DNA of 64,000 nucleotides from Xanthomonas indica (lineage in GTDB: Bacteria; Pseudomonadota; Gammaproteobacteria; Xanthomonadales; Xanthomonadaceae), in contig NZ_CP131914.1 of the NCBI RefSeq assembly GCF_040529045.1, positions 381,001 to 445,000 on the forward strand. Direction: 5' to 3'. The notes under the pieces were generated by a model. That model was given only the letters and a program-made list of their open reading frames with translations. It had not been told where the DNA came from and did no database searches. Below are positions 30,388 through 39,190 of this stretch, one piece after another. How positions within the stretch are numbered: position 1 is the stretch's first letter; every line of letters starts with the position of its first letter. Both the position numbers and the translations under genes were made by a program.

Positions 30388-32031
30388 TCAATCAATCAAC
30401 TGATAGGCCGGCAAGGTCAGGAAGTCGGCCAGTTCTTCGTCGCGCGTCAGCCGGTCGAGCAGCGCGATGGCCTCGTCCACGCGCGCCCCGCCCGGCAGCA
30501 GCGCGCGCTCGCCCAGCCGCGCCGGCAGCTGCCGCAGGCAGGCGTCGAACAGGGCGAAGTCGATGGCGGTGCCGTCGTCCAGGTGCAGGCCGCCCACATG
30601 CAGCCACTGCCACAGCTGGCTGCGGCTGATCTCGGCGGTGGCGGCGTCCTCCATCAGGTGGTGGATCGGCACGCAGCCGTTGCCGTCCAGCCACGCCGCC
30701 AGGTAGCGCACGCACACTTCGATGTTGCCCTCGAAGCCGGCGCGGGTGATGGTGCCGGCGGACGGGGCGATCAGCGTGTCGCGGTCGGCCTGCACGTCCT
30801 CGCGGCGCACCGCGTGCTGGTTCGGCGTGCGCATGTGCTCGTCGAACACCGCGCGGGCGATCGGGATCAGCGCCGGGTGCGCCACCCAGGTGCCGTCGTG
30901 GCCGGCGGTGACTTCGCGCAGCTTGTCCGCGCGCACCCGCGCCATCGCCTGCTCGTTGGCCGCCTCGTCGTGGCTGATCGGGATCTGCGCGGCCATGCCG
31001 CCCATCGCGTGCGCGCCGCGGCGGTGGCAGGTGCGGATCAGCAGTTCCGAGTAGGCCTTCAGGAACGGCTGGGTCATGGTCACCTGGCCGCGCTCGGGCA
31101 GCACCCGGTCCGGATGCCGGCGGAAGGTCTTCAGGTAGGAAAAGATGTAGTCCCAGCGGCCGCAGTTCAGACCGACGATGCGCCCGCGCAGCGCGTGCAG
31201 GATCTCGTCCATCTCGAACACCGCCGGCAGCGTCTCGATCAGCACGGTGACCTTGATCTGGCCCTGCGGCAGGCCGAGCATGTCCTCGATGTGGGCCAGC
31301 GCGGTTTCCCACAGCGCCGCTTCCTCCATCGACTGCAGCTTGGGCAGGTACAGGTACGGGCCGCGGTCCTTGGCCTGCAGCGCGCGGCCGTTGTGGAAGG
31401 CGAACAGCGCCGCGTCGAACAGGCCGCCGGCCAGCGGCTGGCCGTCGACCAGCACGTGCTTCTCGTCCAGGTGCCAGCCGCGCGGGCGCACGATCAGCAC
31501 CGCCTGTTCCTCATAGGGGCGCAGCGCGTAGCGCTTGCCCGGGGTGCCGTCGCGCGCGGCCGGCGCAGTGAAGGTCAGGGTCCCGGCGACCGCCTCGGCC
31601 AGCGCGCGCTGGCCGGCGACCAGGTTGCGCCAGGTCGGCGCGGTCGAGTCCTCGAAGTCGGCCATGTACACCTTGGCGCCGGAGTTCAGCGCGTTGATGA
31701 CCATCTTCGGATCGGTCGGGCCGGTGATCTCGACCCGGCGGTCCTGCAGCGCCTCGGGCAGCGGCGCCACCTGCCAGTCGCCCTCGCGGATCGCCCGGGT
31801 GTCGTCACGGAAGTCCGGCAGGCCGCCAGCGTCGAAGAAGGCCTGGCGCTCGCGCCGCGCCGCCAGCCGCGCCTGGCGCTCCGGCTCGATCGCCCGGTGC
31901 AGCGACACCAGCAGGCCCAGCAGCGGCGGCGGCAGCAGGGCGTCCTGGCCGGCCAGCGAGGCGGTGAGCGCGATGCCCGGCGTGGAACGCGTGGACGGGT
32001 CGGGAACGGCAGCGAAAGCGGGGGCGGACAT
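30388..32031 (-). CDS. aceB: Malate synthase A
   Basis: A 547-residue enzyme condensing glyoxylate with acetyl-CoA. Family pieces in order are GPTDPKMVINALNSGAKVYM with the following DFEDSTAPTW, then VTVLIETLPAVFEMDEILHA with GLNCGRWDYIFSY (Glu/Asp metal ligands), and MGGMAAQIPI. The C-terminal EDAATAEISRSQLWQW carries the catalytic Asp-containing segment. Length fits AceB (about 530). I use ATG 32,031 (MSAPAFAAV); the frame is open to 32,079 but that overlaps the operator region. First gene of the aceBA unit. Confidence 0.97.
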   Translation of the reverse strand: MSAPAFAAVPDPSTRSTPGIALTASLAGQDALLPPPLLGLLVSLHRAIEPERQARLAARRERQAFFDAGGLPDFRDDTRAIREGDWQVAPLPEALQDRRVEITGPTDPKMVINALNSGAKVYMADFEDSTAPTWRNLVAGQRALAEAVAGTLTFTAPAARDGTPGKRYALRPYEEQAVLIVRPRGWHLDEKHVLVDGQPLAGGLFDAALFAFHNGRALQAKDRGPYLYLPKLQSMEEAALWETALAHIEDMLGLPQGQIKVTVLIETLPAVFEMDEILHALRGRIVGLNCGRWDYIFSYLKTFRRHPDRVLPERGQVTMTQPFLKAYSELLIRTCHRRGAHAMGGMAAQIPISHDEAANEQAMARVRADKLREVTAGHDGTWVAHPALIPIARAVFDEHMRTPNQHAVRREDVQADRDTLIAPSAGTITRAGFEGNIEVCVRYLAAWLDGNGCVPIHHLMEDAATAEISRSQLWQWLHVGGLHLDDGTAIDFALFDACLRQLPARLGERALLPGGARVDEAIALLDRLTRDEELADFLTLPAYQLID

Positions 32032-32083
32032 GTGGGGATTCCTCGATGTTTCCGGGGCTCCACCGTGCTTCCATGGCATGTAT

Positions 32084-32104
32084 TTGACAAAGCAGTTTTG
32101 TCAA
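32084..32104. promoter_or_regulatory. Inverted repeat containing back-to-back -35 elements
   Basis: TTGACAAA (32,084-32,091) and TTTGTCAA (32,097-32,104) form a perfect 8-base inverted repeat with a 5-base gap. Each arm reads TTGACA outward, so it supplies a consensus -35 for both the LysR gene (right) and aceB (left). For the right-hand promoter TTTATA follows after about 18 bases. A repressor or activator here would affect both directions. Confidence 0.6.
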
Positions 32105-32110
32105 TGCTTT

Positions 32111-32129
32111 ATATAAGTAAGACTTATAT
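32111..32129. promoter_or_regulatory. LysR-type operator ATATAAGT-N3-ACTTATAT
   Basis: A perfect 8+8 inverted repeat with a three-base centre (AAG), 11 bases before the LysR ATG at 32,140. The dyad overlaps the -10/leader of the regulator gene and sits about 80-98 bases from the aceB start, a usual position for an autoregulatory LysR site. Functional assignment is inferred. Confidence 0.6.
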
Positions 32130-32139
32130 CCGTCACGTC

Positions 32140-33108
32140 ATGGCCACGGGCAGCGCTGCAACCCCGCGATTTCCCTACAAATCCGACCGGCTCAAACCGC
32201 TGCGCGCGTTCTGCCAGACGGTGCGCCTGGGCGCGGTATCGCGCGCCGCGGAGGCCTTGTTCGTCAGCCAGCCGGCGGTGACCCTGCAGTTGCAGGCGCT
32301 GGAACGGGAGCTGGGGGTGGTGCTGTTCGAGCGCAGCGGCCGCCGCCTGGTGCCCAGCCGCGAGGGCCAGTTGCTGTACGAGATGGCACAGCCGCTGGTG
32401 GAGAGCCTGGACCGGCTGGAGGCGGACTTCCGCGAGAAGGCGCGCGGGCTGGACGCCGGCGAGCTCAACGTCGCCGCCAACAGTTCCACCATCCTCTATC
32501 TGCTGCCGAAGATCGTGGAGGCCTTCCGCGCCCGCCACCCGCAGGTGCGGCTGACCCTGCACAACGCGATCAGCGCCGACGGCACCGACCTGCTGCGCGA
32601 GGACGCGGTGGACCTGGCGGTCGGCTCCATGCTCGACGTGCCGGCCGACCTCAGCTACGCCCCGGTGTACCGGTTCGAACAGCTGCTGATCGCCCCGCAC
32701 GACCATCCGCTGGCACGCAAGCCGACGCTGACCCTGGAGGACCTGTCGCCGTACCCGCTGATCCTGCCGCCGCGGCGCCAGGTCACCTACCGCCTGGTCG
32801 ACCTGGTGTTCCAGCAAGCGCGCGTGCCCTACACCGTCGCGCTGGAAGTGGGGGGCTGGGAGGTGATCAAGCAGTACGTGGCGATGGGCATGGGCGTGTC
32901 CATCGTCAGCTCGATCTGCCTCACCGACGCCGACCGCGCGCGCCTGGCCACCCGCGCGCTGGGCGATTACTTCCCGGCGCGCAGCTACGGCGTAGTGGTG
33001 CGCAAGGGCAAGTACCTGTCGCCGCAGGCGCGCGCCTTCATCGAACTGATCCAGCCGGACCTGTTCACCCCGCGCGGCTACGACGAGAGCGGGCCGTCGG
33101 AGCGCTGA
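32140..33108 (+). CDS. LysR-family regulator divergent from aceBA
   Basis: A 322-residue LysR regulator. The N-terminal helix-turn-helix reads LGAVSRAAEALFVSQPAVTL at about residues 29-48. A periplasmic-binding-type effector domain follows (AANSSTILYLLPKIVEAFRA; later EVIKQYVAMGMGVSIVSS), resembling the CysB/Cbl-like group. The divergent layout with aceB and the shared palindromes make it the probable regulator of the glyoxylate bypass. Start: ATG 32,140 keeps the ATATAAGT dyad outside the gene; ATG 32,104 in the same frame would add 12 residues and place the dyad inside. Confidence 0.85.
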   Translation: MATGSAATPRFPYKSDRLKPLRAFCQTVRLGAVSRAAEALFVSQPAVTLQLQALERELGVVLFERSGRRLVPSREGQLLYEMAQPLVESLDRLEADFREKARGLDAGELNVAANSSTILYLLPKIVEAFRARHPQVRLTLHNAISADGTDLLREDAVDLAVGSMLDVPADLSYAPVYRFEQLLIAPHDHPLARKPTLTLEDLSPYPLILPPRRQVTYRLVDLVFQQARVPYTVALEVGGWEVIKQYVAMGMGVSIVSSICLTDADRARLATRALGDYFPARSYGVVVRKGKYLSPQARAFIELIQPDLFTPRGYDESGPSER

Positions 33109-33144
33109 GCGCGGCGGCGCACGCCGTCGCTCGCATGGCGCCGC

Positions 33145-34062
33145 TCAGCCAGGGCGATCCCAGTGCGGCGGCTGGCCGATCGCCTGCCGCAGCACATGCG
33201 CCAATCGCGCCACCCGCGCCGGCAGCGGCGTCTGGCTCGGCACCAGCCACAGCCATTGCTGCGGCCCGGACGGCAATGCCGCCTCGTGGAACAGCGCACG
33301 CAAGCGATGCCGGCGCAGGTCCTCGCCGACCAGCCAGGTCGGCAGGCAGGCCACGCCCAGGCCATCCAGCGCGGCCAGGCGCAGGGTTTCCAGATCGTCG
33401 CAGCGCAGCCGCCGCGCGGGCAGCGCCGCGTCCGCGCCGAGCACATGCCGCCAACTGATGACCGTGTCGTCGTGGCGCTTGTCCAGCAACGCGTGCGTGG
33501 CCAGCGCCGGCAAGCGCTCGACCGGCCCGGCGCCATGCAGGTAGGCGGGACTGGCGCAGACCACCCGCCGCAACGGGGCCAGCCGCAGCGCGCCGGCCGG
33601 CGCCGGATCCGGGCCGAGCCGGATCACCGCATCCAGGCGCCGGCGCAGCGGGATGTCGAACCGCTCCACCAGGTCCAGGTCGACGTGCAACTGCGGGTGC
33701 CGCCGCGACAGCGCCGCCAGCAACGGCATCAGTTGCGTGCGGCCGAACGACGGCAGGCAGCTCAGGCGCAAGGTGCCTGCCACCTCGCCCTGCAGCTGCG
33801 CCAGTTCCGCGCGCGTCTCGGCCAGGCCGCCGAGCAGCGCGGCGGCACGCGCCTGCAGCACGCGTCCGGCCTCGGTAAGGCTCAGGCTGCGGCTGGAACG
33901 GATCAGTACCTGCGTGCCCAGCGCCTTTTCCAGCGCATCCAGGCTGCGGCTGAGCGAGGACGTGGCGACGCCGCGATGACGCGCCGCGGCCGACAGGCTG
34001 CCCGCCTCGACCACGTCCAGGAACGCCTGCAACTGGCCGAACATCCGTTCGAAATCGTGCAT
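33145..34062 (-). CDS. LysR-family transcriptional regulator
   Basis: A 305-residue LysR protein. The winged helix-turn-helix is at about residues 15-60 (GSLSAAARHRGVATSSLSRS). The co-inducer domain follows from about residue 92 (GTLRLSCLPSFGRTQLMPLL). It diverges from the alpha/beta hydrolase gene with 92 bases between starts and is convergent with the aceBA regulator, 36 bases apart. By the usual LysR logic it regulates the hydrolase gene; effector unknown. Confidence 0.88.
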   Translation of the reverse strand: MHDFERMFGQLQAFLDVVEAGSLSAAARHRGVATSSLSRSLDALEKALGTQVLIRSSRSLSLTEAGRVLQARAAALLGGLAETRAELAQLQGEVAGTLRLSCLPSFGRTQLMPLLAALSRRHPQLHVDLDLVERFDIPLRRRLDAVIRLGPDPAPAGALRLAPLRRVVCASPAYLHGAGPVERLPALATHALLDKRHDDTVISWRHVLGADAALPARRLRCDDLETLRLAALDGLGVACLPTWLVGEDLRRHRLRALFHEAALPSGPQQWLWLVPSQTPLPARVARLAHVLRQAIGQPPHWDRPG

Positions 34063-34154
34063 CGTTGCAGTTTACGCAATGCCGGATTGCAGCGGTGCGC
34101 GTGCATGGTGAGTGCCCCGCCGCGGCACCGCGGCCCTGCACAGGAGCCTGTCCC

Positions 34155-35072
34155 ATGCATTCCCATTCCCGCGCCGACACCGCCTTCGACGCCGACGGCG
34201 TCACCCTGCGCGGCTGGCTGTACCGGCCCACACCAACCACCGCCACGCCCGCGCCGATCGTGGTGATGGCGCACGGCTGGTCGCTGGTCAAGGAGGCGTA
34301 CCTGGATCGCTATGCCGAGGTATTCGCCGCCGCCGGCCTGGCCGTGCTGGTGTACGACCACCGCGGCTTCGGCGACAGCGACGGCACCCCGCGGCAGGAG
34401 ATCGATCCCTGGCGCCAGATCGAGGATTGCCGCCACGCCATCACCTATGCCGGCAGCCTGGACGGCATCGACCCGATGCGCCTCGGCGTGTGGGGCACCA
34501 GCTACAGCGGCGCGCACGCCATGCAGGTCGCGGCCACCGATCGGCGGGTCAAGGCGGTGGTCGCGCAGGTGCCCGGCCTGGCCGGCTATCGCAACGGGCT
34601 GCGCCGCGGCAGCTACGAGCGAGCCGAGGCCCTGCAGGCGGCGTTCGCCGCGGATCGCCTGGCGGTGCTGCGCGGGGGCGAGCCGGCACGCAAGGCCGTG
34701 GTCGGTGCCACCGACGCGATCTTTCCCAGCGACGACGCGCGCGCCTTCTTCGAGGGCGCCGGTGCGATCGCACCGAACTGGCGCAACTGGACCACCCTGC
34801 GCTCGGCGGAGTGGAGCCGCGGCTACGAGCCGGCGATCTTCGCCGCGGCGATCAGCCCGACGCCGTTGCTGATGATCGTCGCCGACCGCGACTACATCTC
34901 CGGCACCGACTTCCAACTGCAAGCCTACGCGCAGGCACTGGAACCGAAGCAGTTGCTGATGCTGCGCGGTGGCCACTTCGTGCCCTACGTCGAACAGTTC
35001 GAGACCTCCAGCGGCGCCGCACGCGACTGGTTCGTCGCGCACCTGGCGCCGGCGCCACGCAGCGGCGTCTGA
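34155..35072 (+). CDS. Alpha/beta hydrolase (DLH/peptidase S15-like)
   Basis: A 305-residue hydrolase. VVMAHGWSLVKEAYLDRYAE carries the oxyanion/HG motif at about residue 37. YDHRGFGDSDGTPRQEIDPW follows. The nucleophile elbow GTSYSG is at about residue 116, the acid is near ADRDYISG, and the His lies in RGGHFVPY. It has no signal peptide. Related proteins act on polyketide- or ester-like compounds but no substrate is evident. It is divergent from the LysR gene at 33,145, its likely regulator. Confidence 0.87.
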   Translation: MHSHSRADTAFDADGVTLRGWLYRPTPTTATPAPIVVMAHGWSLVKEAYLDRYAEVFAAAGLAVLVYDHRGFGDSDGTPRQEIDPWRQIEDCRHAITYAGSLDGIDPMRLGVWGTSYSGAHAMQVAATDRRVKAVVAQVPGLAGYRNGLRRGSYERAEALQAAFAADRLAVLRGGEPARKAVVGATDAIFPSDDARAFFEGAGAIAPNWRNWTTLRSAEWSRGYEPAIFAAAISPTPLLMIVADRDYISGTDFQLQAYAQALEPKQLLMLRGGHFVPYVEQFETSSGAARDWFVAHLAPAPRSGV

Positions 35073-35184
35073 TCCGCCGGCGCGGCGGCGGTGCTGGTGC
35101 AGCGCGCGTCGCGCCGGCACGGCCATGCCTGCGCGACGACGCGGCCTGCTACCGTGGCGGCTGCTCCCGTCGCCTTGCCGCCGC

Positions 35185-35907
35185 ATGTCCCTGCCCTCCC
35201 GCTATGCCGAATGCGATGCGCCAGTGGCGCTGCGCGACCGGGTGCGCTGCAGTTGGCGGTTCCGCCAGGGCGAAGCAGAGGCAGCGCCGGCGCAGGTGCT
35301 GCCCGATGGCTGCGTCGACCTGATCTGGAACGTCCGCACCTTGTTCGTGGCCGGGCCGGACCGCCGCGCCAGCGACGCCACGCTGGCGCCGGGCATGGTG
35401 CTGACCGGTGTACGCCTCGCGGCCGGGGCCGGCGCCAGCCTACTCGGCGTGCCGCTGCATGCCGTCGCCAACCAGCGCGTGCCGCTGGACGCGCTGTGGG
35501 GTATCCGCGGCCGCGACTGGCAGGCGCGGCTGGAGGATGCCGCCGACCCACTGGCGACCTTGCACGCCCTCTGCGCGAGCCGGCCGCTGCACCGAGACCA
35601 CGCGATGGCCTGGCTGTTCGCGCAACTCGCCGGCGCGACGCCGCCGCGGCTGTCCGTGCTGACCGGCACACTGGGCGTCAGCGAACGCACGCTGCGCCGG
35701 CGCAGCCACGAGGCATTCGGCTACGGCCCCAAGACCCTGGAGCGCATCCTGCGCCTGCAACGCTTCCTGGGCCTGGCCCGCCAGCATCCCAGCCTGACCG
35801 CGGCGGCGCTCGAGGCCGGCTATGGCGACGCGCCGCATCTGGTGCGCGACAGCCGGCAACTGACCGGGCTCAGCCCAAGCGAACTGGTGCAACGGCACGC
35901 GCGCTGA
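35185..35907 (+). CDS. AraC-family regulator
   Basis: A 240-residue protein. A short N-terminal sensor begins with an LPDGCVDLIWNV segment, the DUF6597-like start seen in a subclass of AraC proteins. The C-terminal DNA-binding domain (about 150-238) contains LTGTLGVSERTLRRRSHEAF and ends DAPHLVRDSRQLTGLSPSEL. The first 35 residues are basic. It follows the hydrolase by 112 bases and precedes the VOC gene by 70. Small AraC proteins of this type often sit before a glyoxalase-fold gene, so regulation of the VOC protein is plausible. Confidence 0.83.
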   Translation: MSLPSRYAECDAPVALRDRVRCSWRFRQGEAEAAPAQVLPDGCVDLIWNVRTLFVAGPDRRASDATLAPGMVLTGVRLAAGAGASLLGVPLHAVANQRVPLDALWGIRGRDWQARLEDAADPLATLHALCASRPLHRDHAMAWLFAQLAGATPPRLSVLTGTLGVSERTLRRRSHEAFGYGPKTLERILRLQRFLGLARQHPSLTAAALEAGYGDAPHLVRDSRQLTGLSPSELVQRHAR

Positions 35908-35977
35908 GTTGACCGTTTTCGCCAAGCCGGCGCCGCCCGGATGAAGGACACTGCCGGCTCTTCCACAGGAGCCGCCC

Positions 35978-36328
35978 ATGTCCCGCGCCGAGCAGCATCA
36001 CCGCATCGACTATCTGGAATTCGCCGTCGCCTCGATCGCCGCGGCCAAGGCCTTCTACGGCCAGGCCTTCGACTGGACCTTCCAGGACTACGGCCCGGAC
36101 TACTGCGAATTCCGCGACGGCCGCCTGAGCGGCGGCTTCTTCCACGGCACCGCCCAGCCCGGCGGCGCCCTGGTGGTGCTGTACTCCCACGATCTCGCCG
36201 CCACCCAGGCCCGCATCGAGGCCGCTGGCGGCCGCATCGTGCGCCCCGCGTTCGACTTCCCCGGCGGGCGCCGTTTCCACTTCGCCGACCGCGACGGCTA
36301 CGAACTGGCGGTGTGGTGCGAGGGCTGA
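35978..36328 (+). CDS. VOC/glyoxalase-fold protein
   Basis: A 116-residue protein of two beta-alpha-beta-beta-beta units. The first begins HRIDYLEFAVASIAAAKAFY with YCEFRDGRLSGGFF; the second holds GGRIVRPAFDFPGGRRFHF and ends DRDGYELAVW. Such proteins are metal-dependent lyases, dioxygenases or binding proteins; the Glu in YELAVW may be a metal ligand. The specific role is unknown. The AraC-type gene immediately upstream is a candidate regulator. A GGAG site precedes the ATG. Confidence 0.85.
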   Translation: MSRAEQHHRIDYLEFAVASIAAAKAFYGQAFDWTFQDYGPDYCEFRDGRLSGGFFHGTAQPGGALVVLYSHDLAATQARIEAAGGRIVRPAFDFPGGRRFHFADRDGYELAVWCEG

Positions 36329-36361
36329 TGCCCGCTGCGCACGCGCGGTGACGCGGACGGG

Positions 36362-36994
36362 CTAGTCCGGATCCCGCGCGTAATGCCCCAGGAACATGTC
36401 CGTCGCCGACGCGGCGACCTGGGCCTGCTGCTCAGGGCTGAGCGGCGGCTGGCCCATGCTCAACTGCGGCCAGAACGCGAAGCCCTTGATCAGCGCATGC
36501 AACTGCTGCGCGGCGAACTCGGGCTGCAGCGGCTTGAGCCGCCCGTCGGCCAGGGCCGCGCGCAACCACACCAGCGTGCCCTCCTCCTTGCTGCCCAGGC
36601 GCGCGACCAGCTCGCGCGCGCGCTCGGGCGCGCGCAGGCCCTCGACCATCGCCATCCGCGACAGGCCGAGAAAGGCGGGATCGTCGAACATCTGCAGCTT
36701 CTGCTGCAGCAACTGCATCAACTGCGCGCGCAGCGGCTGCTGCGGGTCGTAAGGCACGCCAACGGTGTCCAGGCTGCGCTGCCAGAGCTGCAGCAGGATC
36801 GCGTCGAACAGCGCGTCCTTGCTGGGGAAATGGTTGTAGACGGTGCGCTTGGACACGCCGGCGCTGGCCGCGATGCGGTCCATGCTGGTGGCCTCGAAGC
36901 CATGGCCATGGAACTCGGCGATCGCCGCCTCCAGGATCGCCTGGCGCTTGCGCTCGGTCAGCCGTGCCGATGCGGGCGTGGAAAGAGAAGCCAT
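36362..36994 (-). CDS. TetR-family repressor
   Basis: A 210-residue TetR protein. The helix-turn-helix is at about residues 34-55 (TSMDRIAASAGVSKRTVYNH). The C-terminal ligand domain resembles the TetR_C AefR-like group (WLRAALADGRLKPLQPEFAA). It is divergent from the MBL-fold hydrolase and SDR genes. The perfect palindrome ACTACAC-T-GTGTAGT lies in the shared 92-base gap. It most likely represses its own gene and the two divergent genes until a small molecule binds. Confidence 0.9.
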   Translation of the reverse strand: MASLSTPASARLTERKRQAILEAAIAEFHGHGFEATSMDRIAASAGVSKRTVYNHFPSKDALFDAILLQLWQRSLDTVGVPYDPQQPLRAQLMQLLQQKLQMFDDPAFLGLSRMAMVEGLRAPERARELVARLGSKEEGTLVWLRAALADGRLKPLQPEFAAQQLHALIKGFAFWPQLSMGQPPLSPEQQAQVAASATDMFLGHYARDPD

Positions 36995-37036
36995 GTTCGG
37001 ATGTTACACCGGCCAGTTTACTTTCACGAAAAGGAA

Positions 37037-37051
37037 ACTACACTGTGTAGT
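37037..37051. promoter_or_regulatory. TetR operator ACTACACTGTGTAGT
   Basis: A perfect 7+1+7 palindrome midway between the TetR start (36,994) and the MBL-fold gene start (37,087). ACTACACnGTGTAGT-like sites are common for AefR/AcrR-type TetR regulators. Placement lets one dimer control both promoters. Confidence 0.7.
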
Positions 37052-37086
37052 GTAATTCTCGCGCTCGTCTTCCAAGGATTGCTGCC

Positions 37087-38139
37087 ATGTCCGCGTCCGC
37101 TTCCTCGCTATCCCCTGTTCCGCCCTCGTATCGGGAGTCGCCGCAGTACCGCCACGGCCGCTTCCGCAACGCCACCCCGGGCACCAGCGGCGCGCCCGGC
37201 CTGGCTGGAACCCTGCGGATCCTGTGGCATCTGTTGACCCGCAAGTCGCCCGAGGCGGTGCCCGCGCAGCCGCTGCCGGTGCTGCCGCTGACCGCCGCCC
37301 AGCTGCTGGCGGCGCCCGACCGCAGCCTGTACCGGCTCGGCCATTCCACGGTGCTGCTCAAGCTGCGCGAGCGCTTGTGGCTGACCGACCCGGTGTTCTC
37401 CGAACGCGCCTCGCCGTTTCCGTTCGCCGGCCCGCGCCGCTTCCACGCACCGCCGATCGCGCTGGACGCGTTGCCGCCGATCGCCGGGGTGATCCTCTCG
37501 CACGATCACTACGACCACCTGGACCGGGCCAGCATCCGCCGCCTGGCCGAGCGCGTCGGGACCTTCGTGACGCCGCTGGGCGTGGGTGACCTGCTGCAGC
37601 GCTGGGGCGTGGCCGCGGACAAGATCCGGCAACTGGACTGGTGGCAGTCGACCACGGTGGACGGGGTGACGCTGACCGCCACCCCGGCGCAGCATTTCTC
37701 CGGGCGCGGCATGTTCGACCGCGGGCGCCGGCTGTGGTGCTCGTGGGCGATCGAGACGCGGGAACTGAAGCTGTTCTTCAGCGGCGACGGCGGCTACTCC
37801 GCAGGCTTCAAGGCGATTGGCGAGCGGCTGGGGCCCTTCGATGTGAGCCTGATCGAGAACGGCGCCTACGACGTGGACTGGCCGCACGTGCACATGCAGC
37901 CGGAGCAGACCCTGCAGGCGCACCTGGACATCGGGGGACGCACGCTGCTGCCGATCCATAACGGCACCTTCGACCTGGCCATGCACGCCTGGCACGAACC
38001 CTTCGAACGCCTCGCGGCGCTGGCCGATGCCGCCGGCGTGGCACTGGCCACACCACGCATGGGCGAGCGCGTCGACCTGACGCAGCCGGCAAGCGGCGAG
38101 CGTTGGTGGCGCGCACTGGCGCAGGCGGTGGCGCCATGA
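37087..38139 (+). CDS. MBL-fold metallo-hydrolase (UlaG/NAPE-PLD-like)
   Basis: A 350-residue metallo-beta-lactamase-fold hydrolase. The metal motif H139-x-H141-x-D143-H144 lies in ILSHDHYDHLD. Further ligands are probably in the TPAQHFSGRG and FFSGDGGYS segments, and PIHNGTFDLAMHAW is near the end. The family includes NAPE-phospholipase D-like and UlaG-like enzymes; the substrate is probably a lipid or phosphoester but is not determined. The downstream SDR gene overlaps by ATGA, so the two are translated together. The TetR-type palindrome stands 36 bases upstream of the ATG. Confidence 0.88.
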   Translation: MSASASSLSPVPPSYRESPQYRHGRFRNATPGTSGAPGLAGTLRILWHLLTRKSPEAVPAQPLPVLPLTAAQLLAAPDRSLYRLGHSTVLLKLRERLWLTDPVFSERASPFPFAGPRRFHAPPIALDALPPIAGVILSHDHYDHLDRASIRRLAERVGTFVTPLGVGDLLQRWGVAADKIRQLDWWQSTTVDGVTLTATPAQHFSGRGMFDRGRRLWCSWAIETRELKLFFSGDGGYSAGFKAIGERLGPFDVSLIENGAYDVDWPHVHMQPEQTLQAHLDIGGRTLLPIHNGTFDLAMHAWHEPFERLAALADAAGVALATPRMGERVDLTQPASGERWWRALAQAVAP

Positions 38140-39065
38140 GCCGCTGGACCCTGGCCGACCTGCCGGCGCAGCGCGACAAGATCGCGATCGTCACCGGCGC
38201 CAGCCCCGGCGGCCTCGGCTATGAGACCGCGCTGGCGCTGGCCGGCGCGGGCGCCAGCGTGGTGCTGGCCGCCCGCAACCCTGGCAAGGCCGAGACTGCG
38301 CGGCTGGCGATCCTGGCCGCACATCCGGCGGCCGACGTGCGCGTGGAAGCCCTGGACCTGGCGCAGCTCGCGTCGGTGGCCGCCTTCGCCGAGCGCATCG
38401 CGGCGCGCTCCCCGCGGCTGGATCTGCTGATCAACAACGCCGGCGTGATGGCACCGCCGCAGCGGCAGACCACCGCCGACGGCCTGGAACTGCAGTTCGG
38501 CAGCAACTACCTCGGCCACTTCGCACTGACCGCGCGGCTGCTGCCGCTGCTGCGCGCCGCGCCGGAAGCACGCGTGGTGAACCTCTCGAGCCTGGCGCAT
38601 CGCCAAGGCCGCGTCGACTTCGACGACCTGCAATGCGAACGTCCCTACCGGCCGTGGAAGGCCTATGGGCAATCCAAGCTGGCGATGCTGATGTTTTCGC
38701 TGGAACTGCAGCGGCGCAGCGATGCGCAGGGCTGGGGCGTGCGCGCGCTCGCCGCGCATCCCGGCATTGCACAGACCGCGCTGATCGCCAATGGCCCGGC
38801 GGTCGACGGGCGCCGCACCGCGATCGGCACAGCGACCCAGTGGCTGGCCCCCTGGATCACCCATTCCGCCGCCGCCGGTGCGCTGCCCACGCTCTACGCC
38901 GCCACCTCGCCAAACACCCAGCCCGGCGGGTACTACGGGCCCGACGGCCCGTTCGAGCTGAAAGGCGACCCGGCCCCGGCCAGGATCGCCCGGCAGGCGC
39001 GCGACCCGCAGGTGGCCGCGCGGCTGTGGGAGGCGGCGTGCACGCTGGCGGGCGTGGCGTTCTGA
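38136..39065 (+). CDS. Short-chain dehydrogenase/reductase
   Basis: A 309-residue SDR of the retinol-dehydrogenase/WWOX-like size class. The cofactor motif is TGASPGGLG at about residue 21. LLINNAGVM is at about residue 97, the catalytic Ser lies in VVNLSSLAHRQG, and the Tyr/Lys pair is AYGQSKLAML. The substrate is unknown. It is coupled to the MBL-fold gene by a 4-base overlap and so shares its TetR control. A REP-like palindrome begins 26 bases after the stop and may act as the transcript end. Confidence 0.88.
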   Translation: MSRWTLADLPAQRDKIAIVTGASPGGLGYETALALAGAGASVVLAARNPGKAETARLAILAAHPAADVRVEALDLAQLASVAAFAERIAARSPRLDLLINNAGVMAPPQRQTTADGLELQFGSNYLGHFALTARLLPLLRAAPEARVVNLSSLAHRQGRVDFDDLQCERPYRPWKAYGQSKLAMLMFSLELQRRSDAQGWGVRALAAHPGIAQTALIANGPAVDGRRTAIGTATQWLAPWITHSAAAGALPTLYAATSPNTQPGGYYGPDGPFELKGDPAPARIARQARDPQVAARLWEAACTLAGVAF

Positions 39066-39090
39066 CTGCACAGCGGCGCCAGCAGGGTGC

Positions 39091-39164
39091 CTCCGTAGAA
39101 GCGGCTTCAGCCGCGACGGGCATTCCTTGTAACGCCCGTCGCGGCTGAAGCCGCTCCTACGGAG
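39091..39164. repeat. REP-like palindrome, near-perfect
   Basis: CTCCGTAGAAGCGGCTTCAG...CGACGGGC and its inverse GCCCGTCG...GCTTCTACGGAG-type arm pair over about 31 bases each with one mismatch and a 12-base loop. It is the most symmetric copy of this repeat in the window, directly after the SDR gene. Confidence 0.88.
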
Positions 39165-39190
39165 CATGTTCCCTCGTCGTTAGCCGCGCC

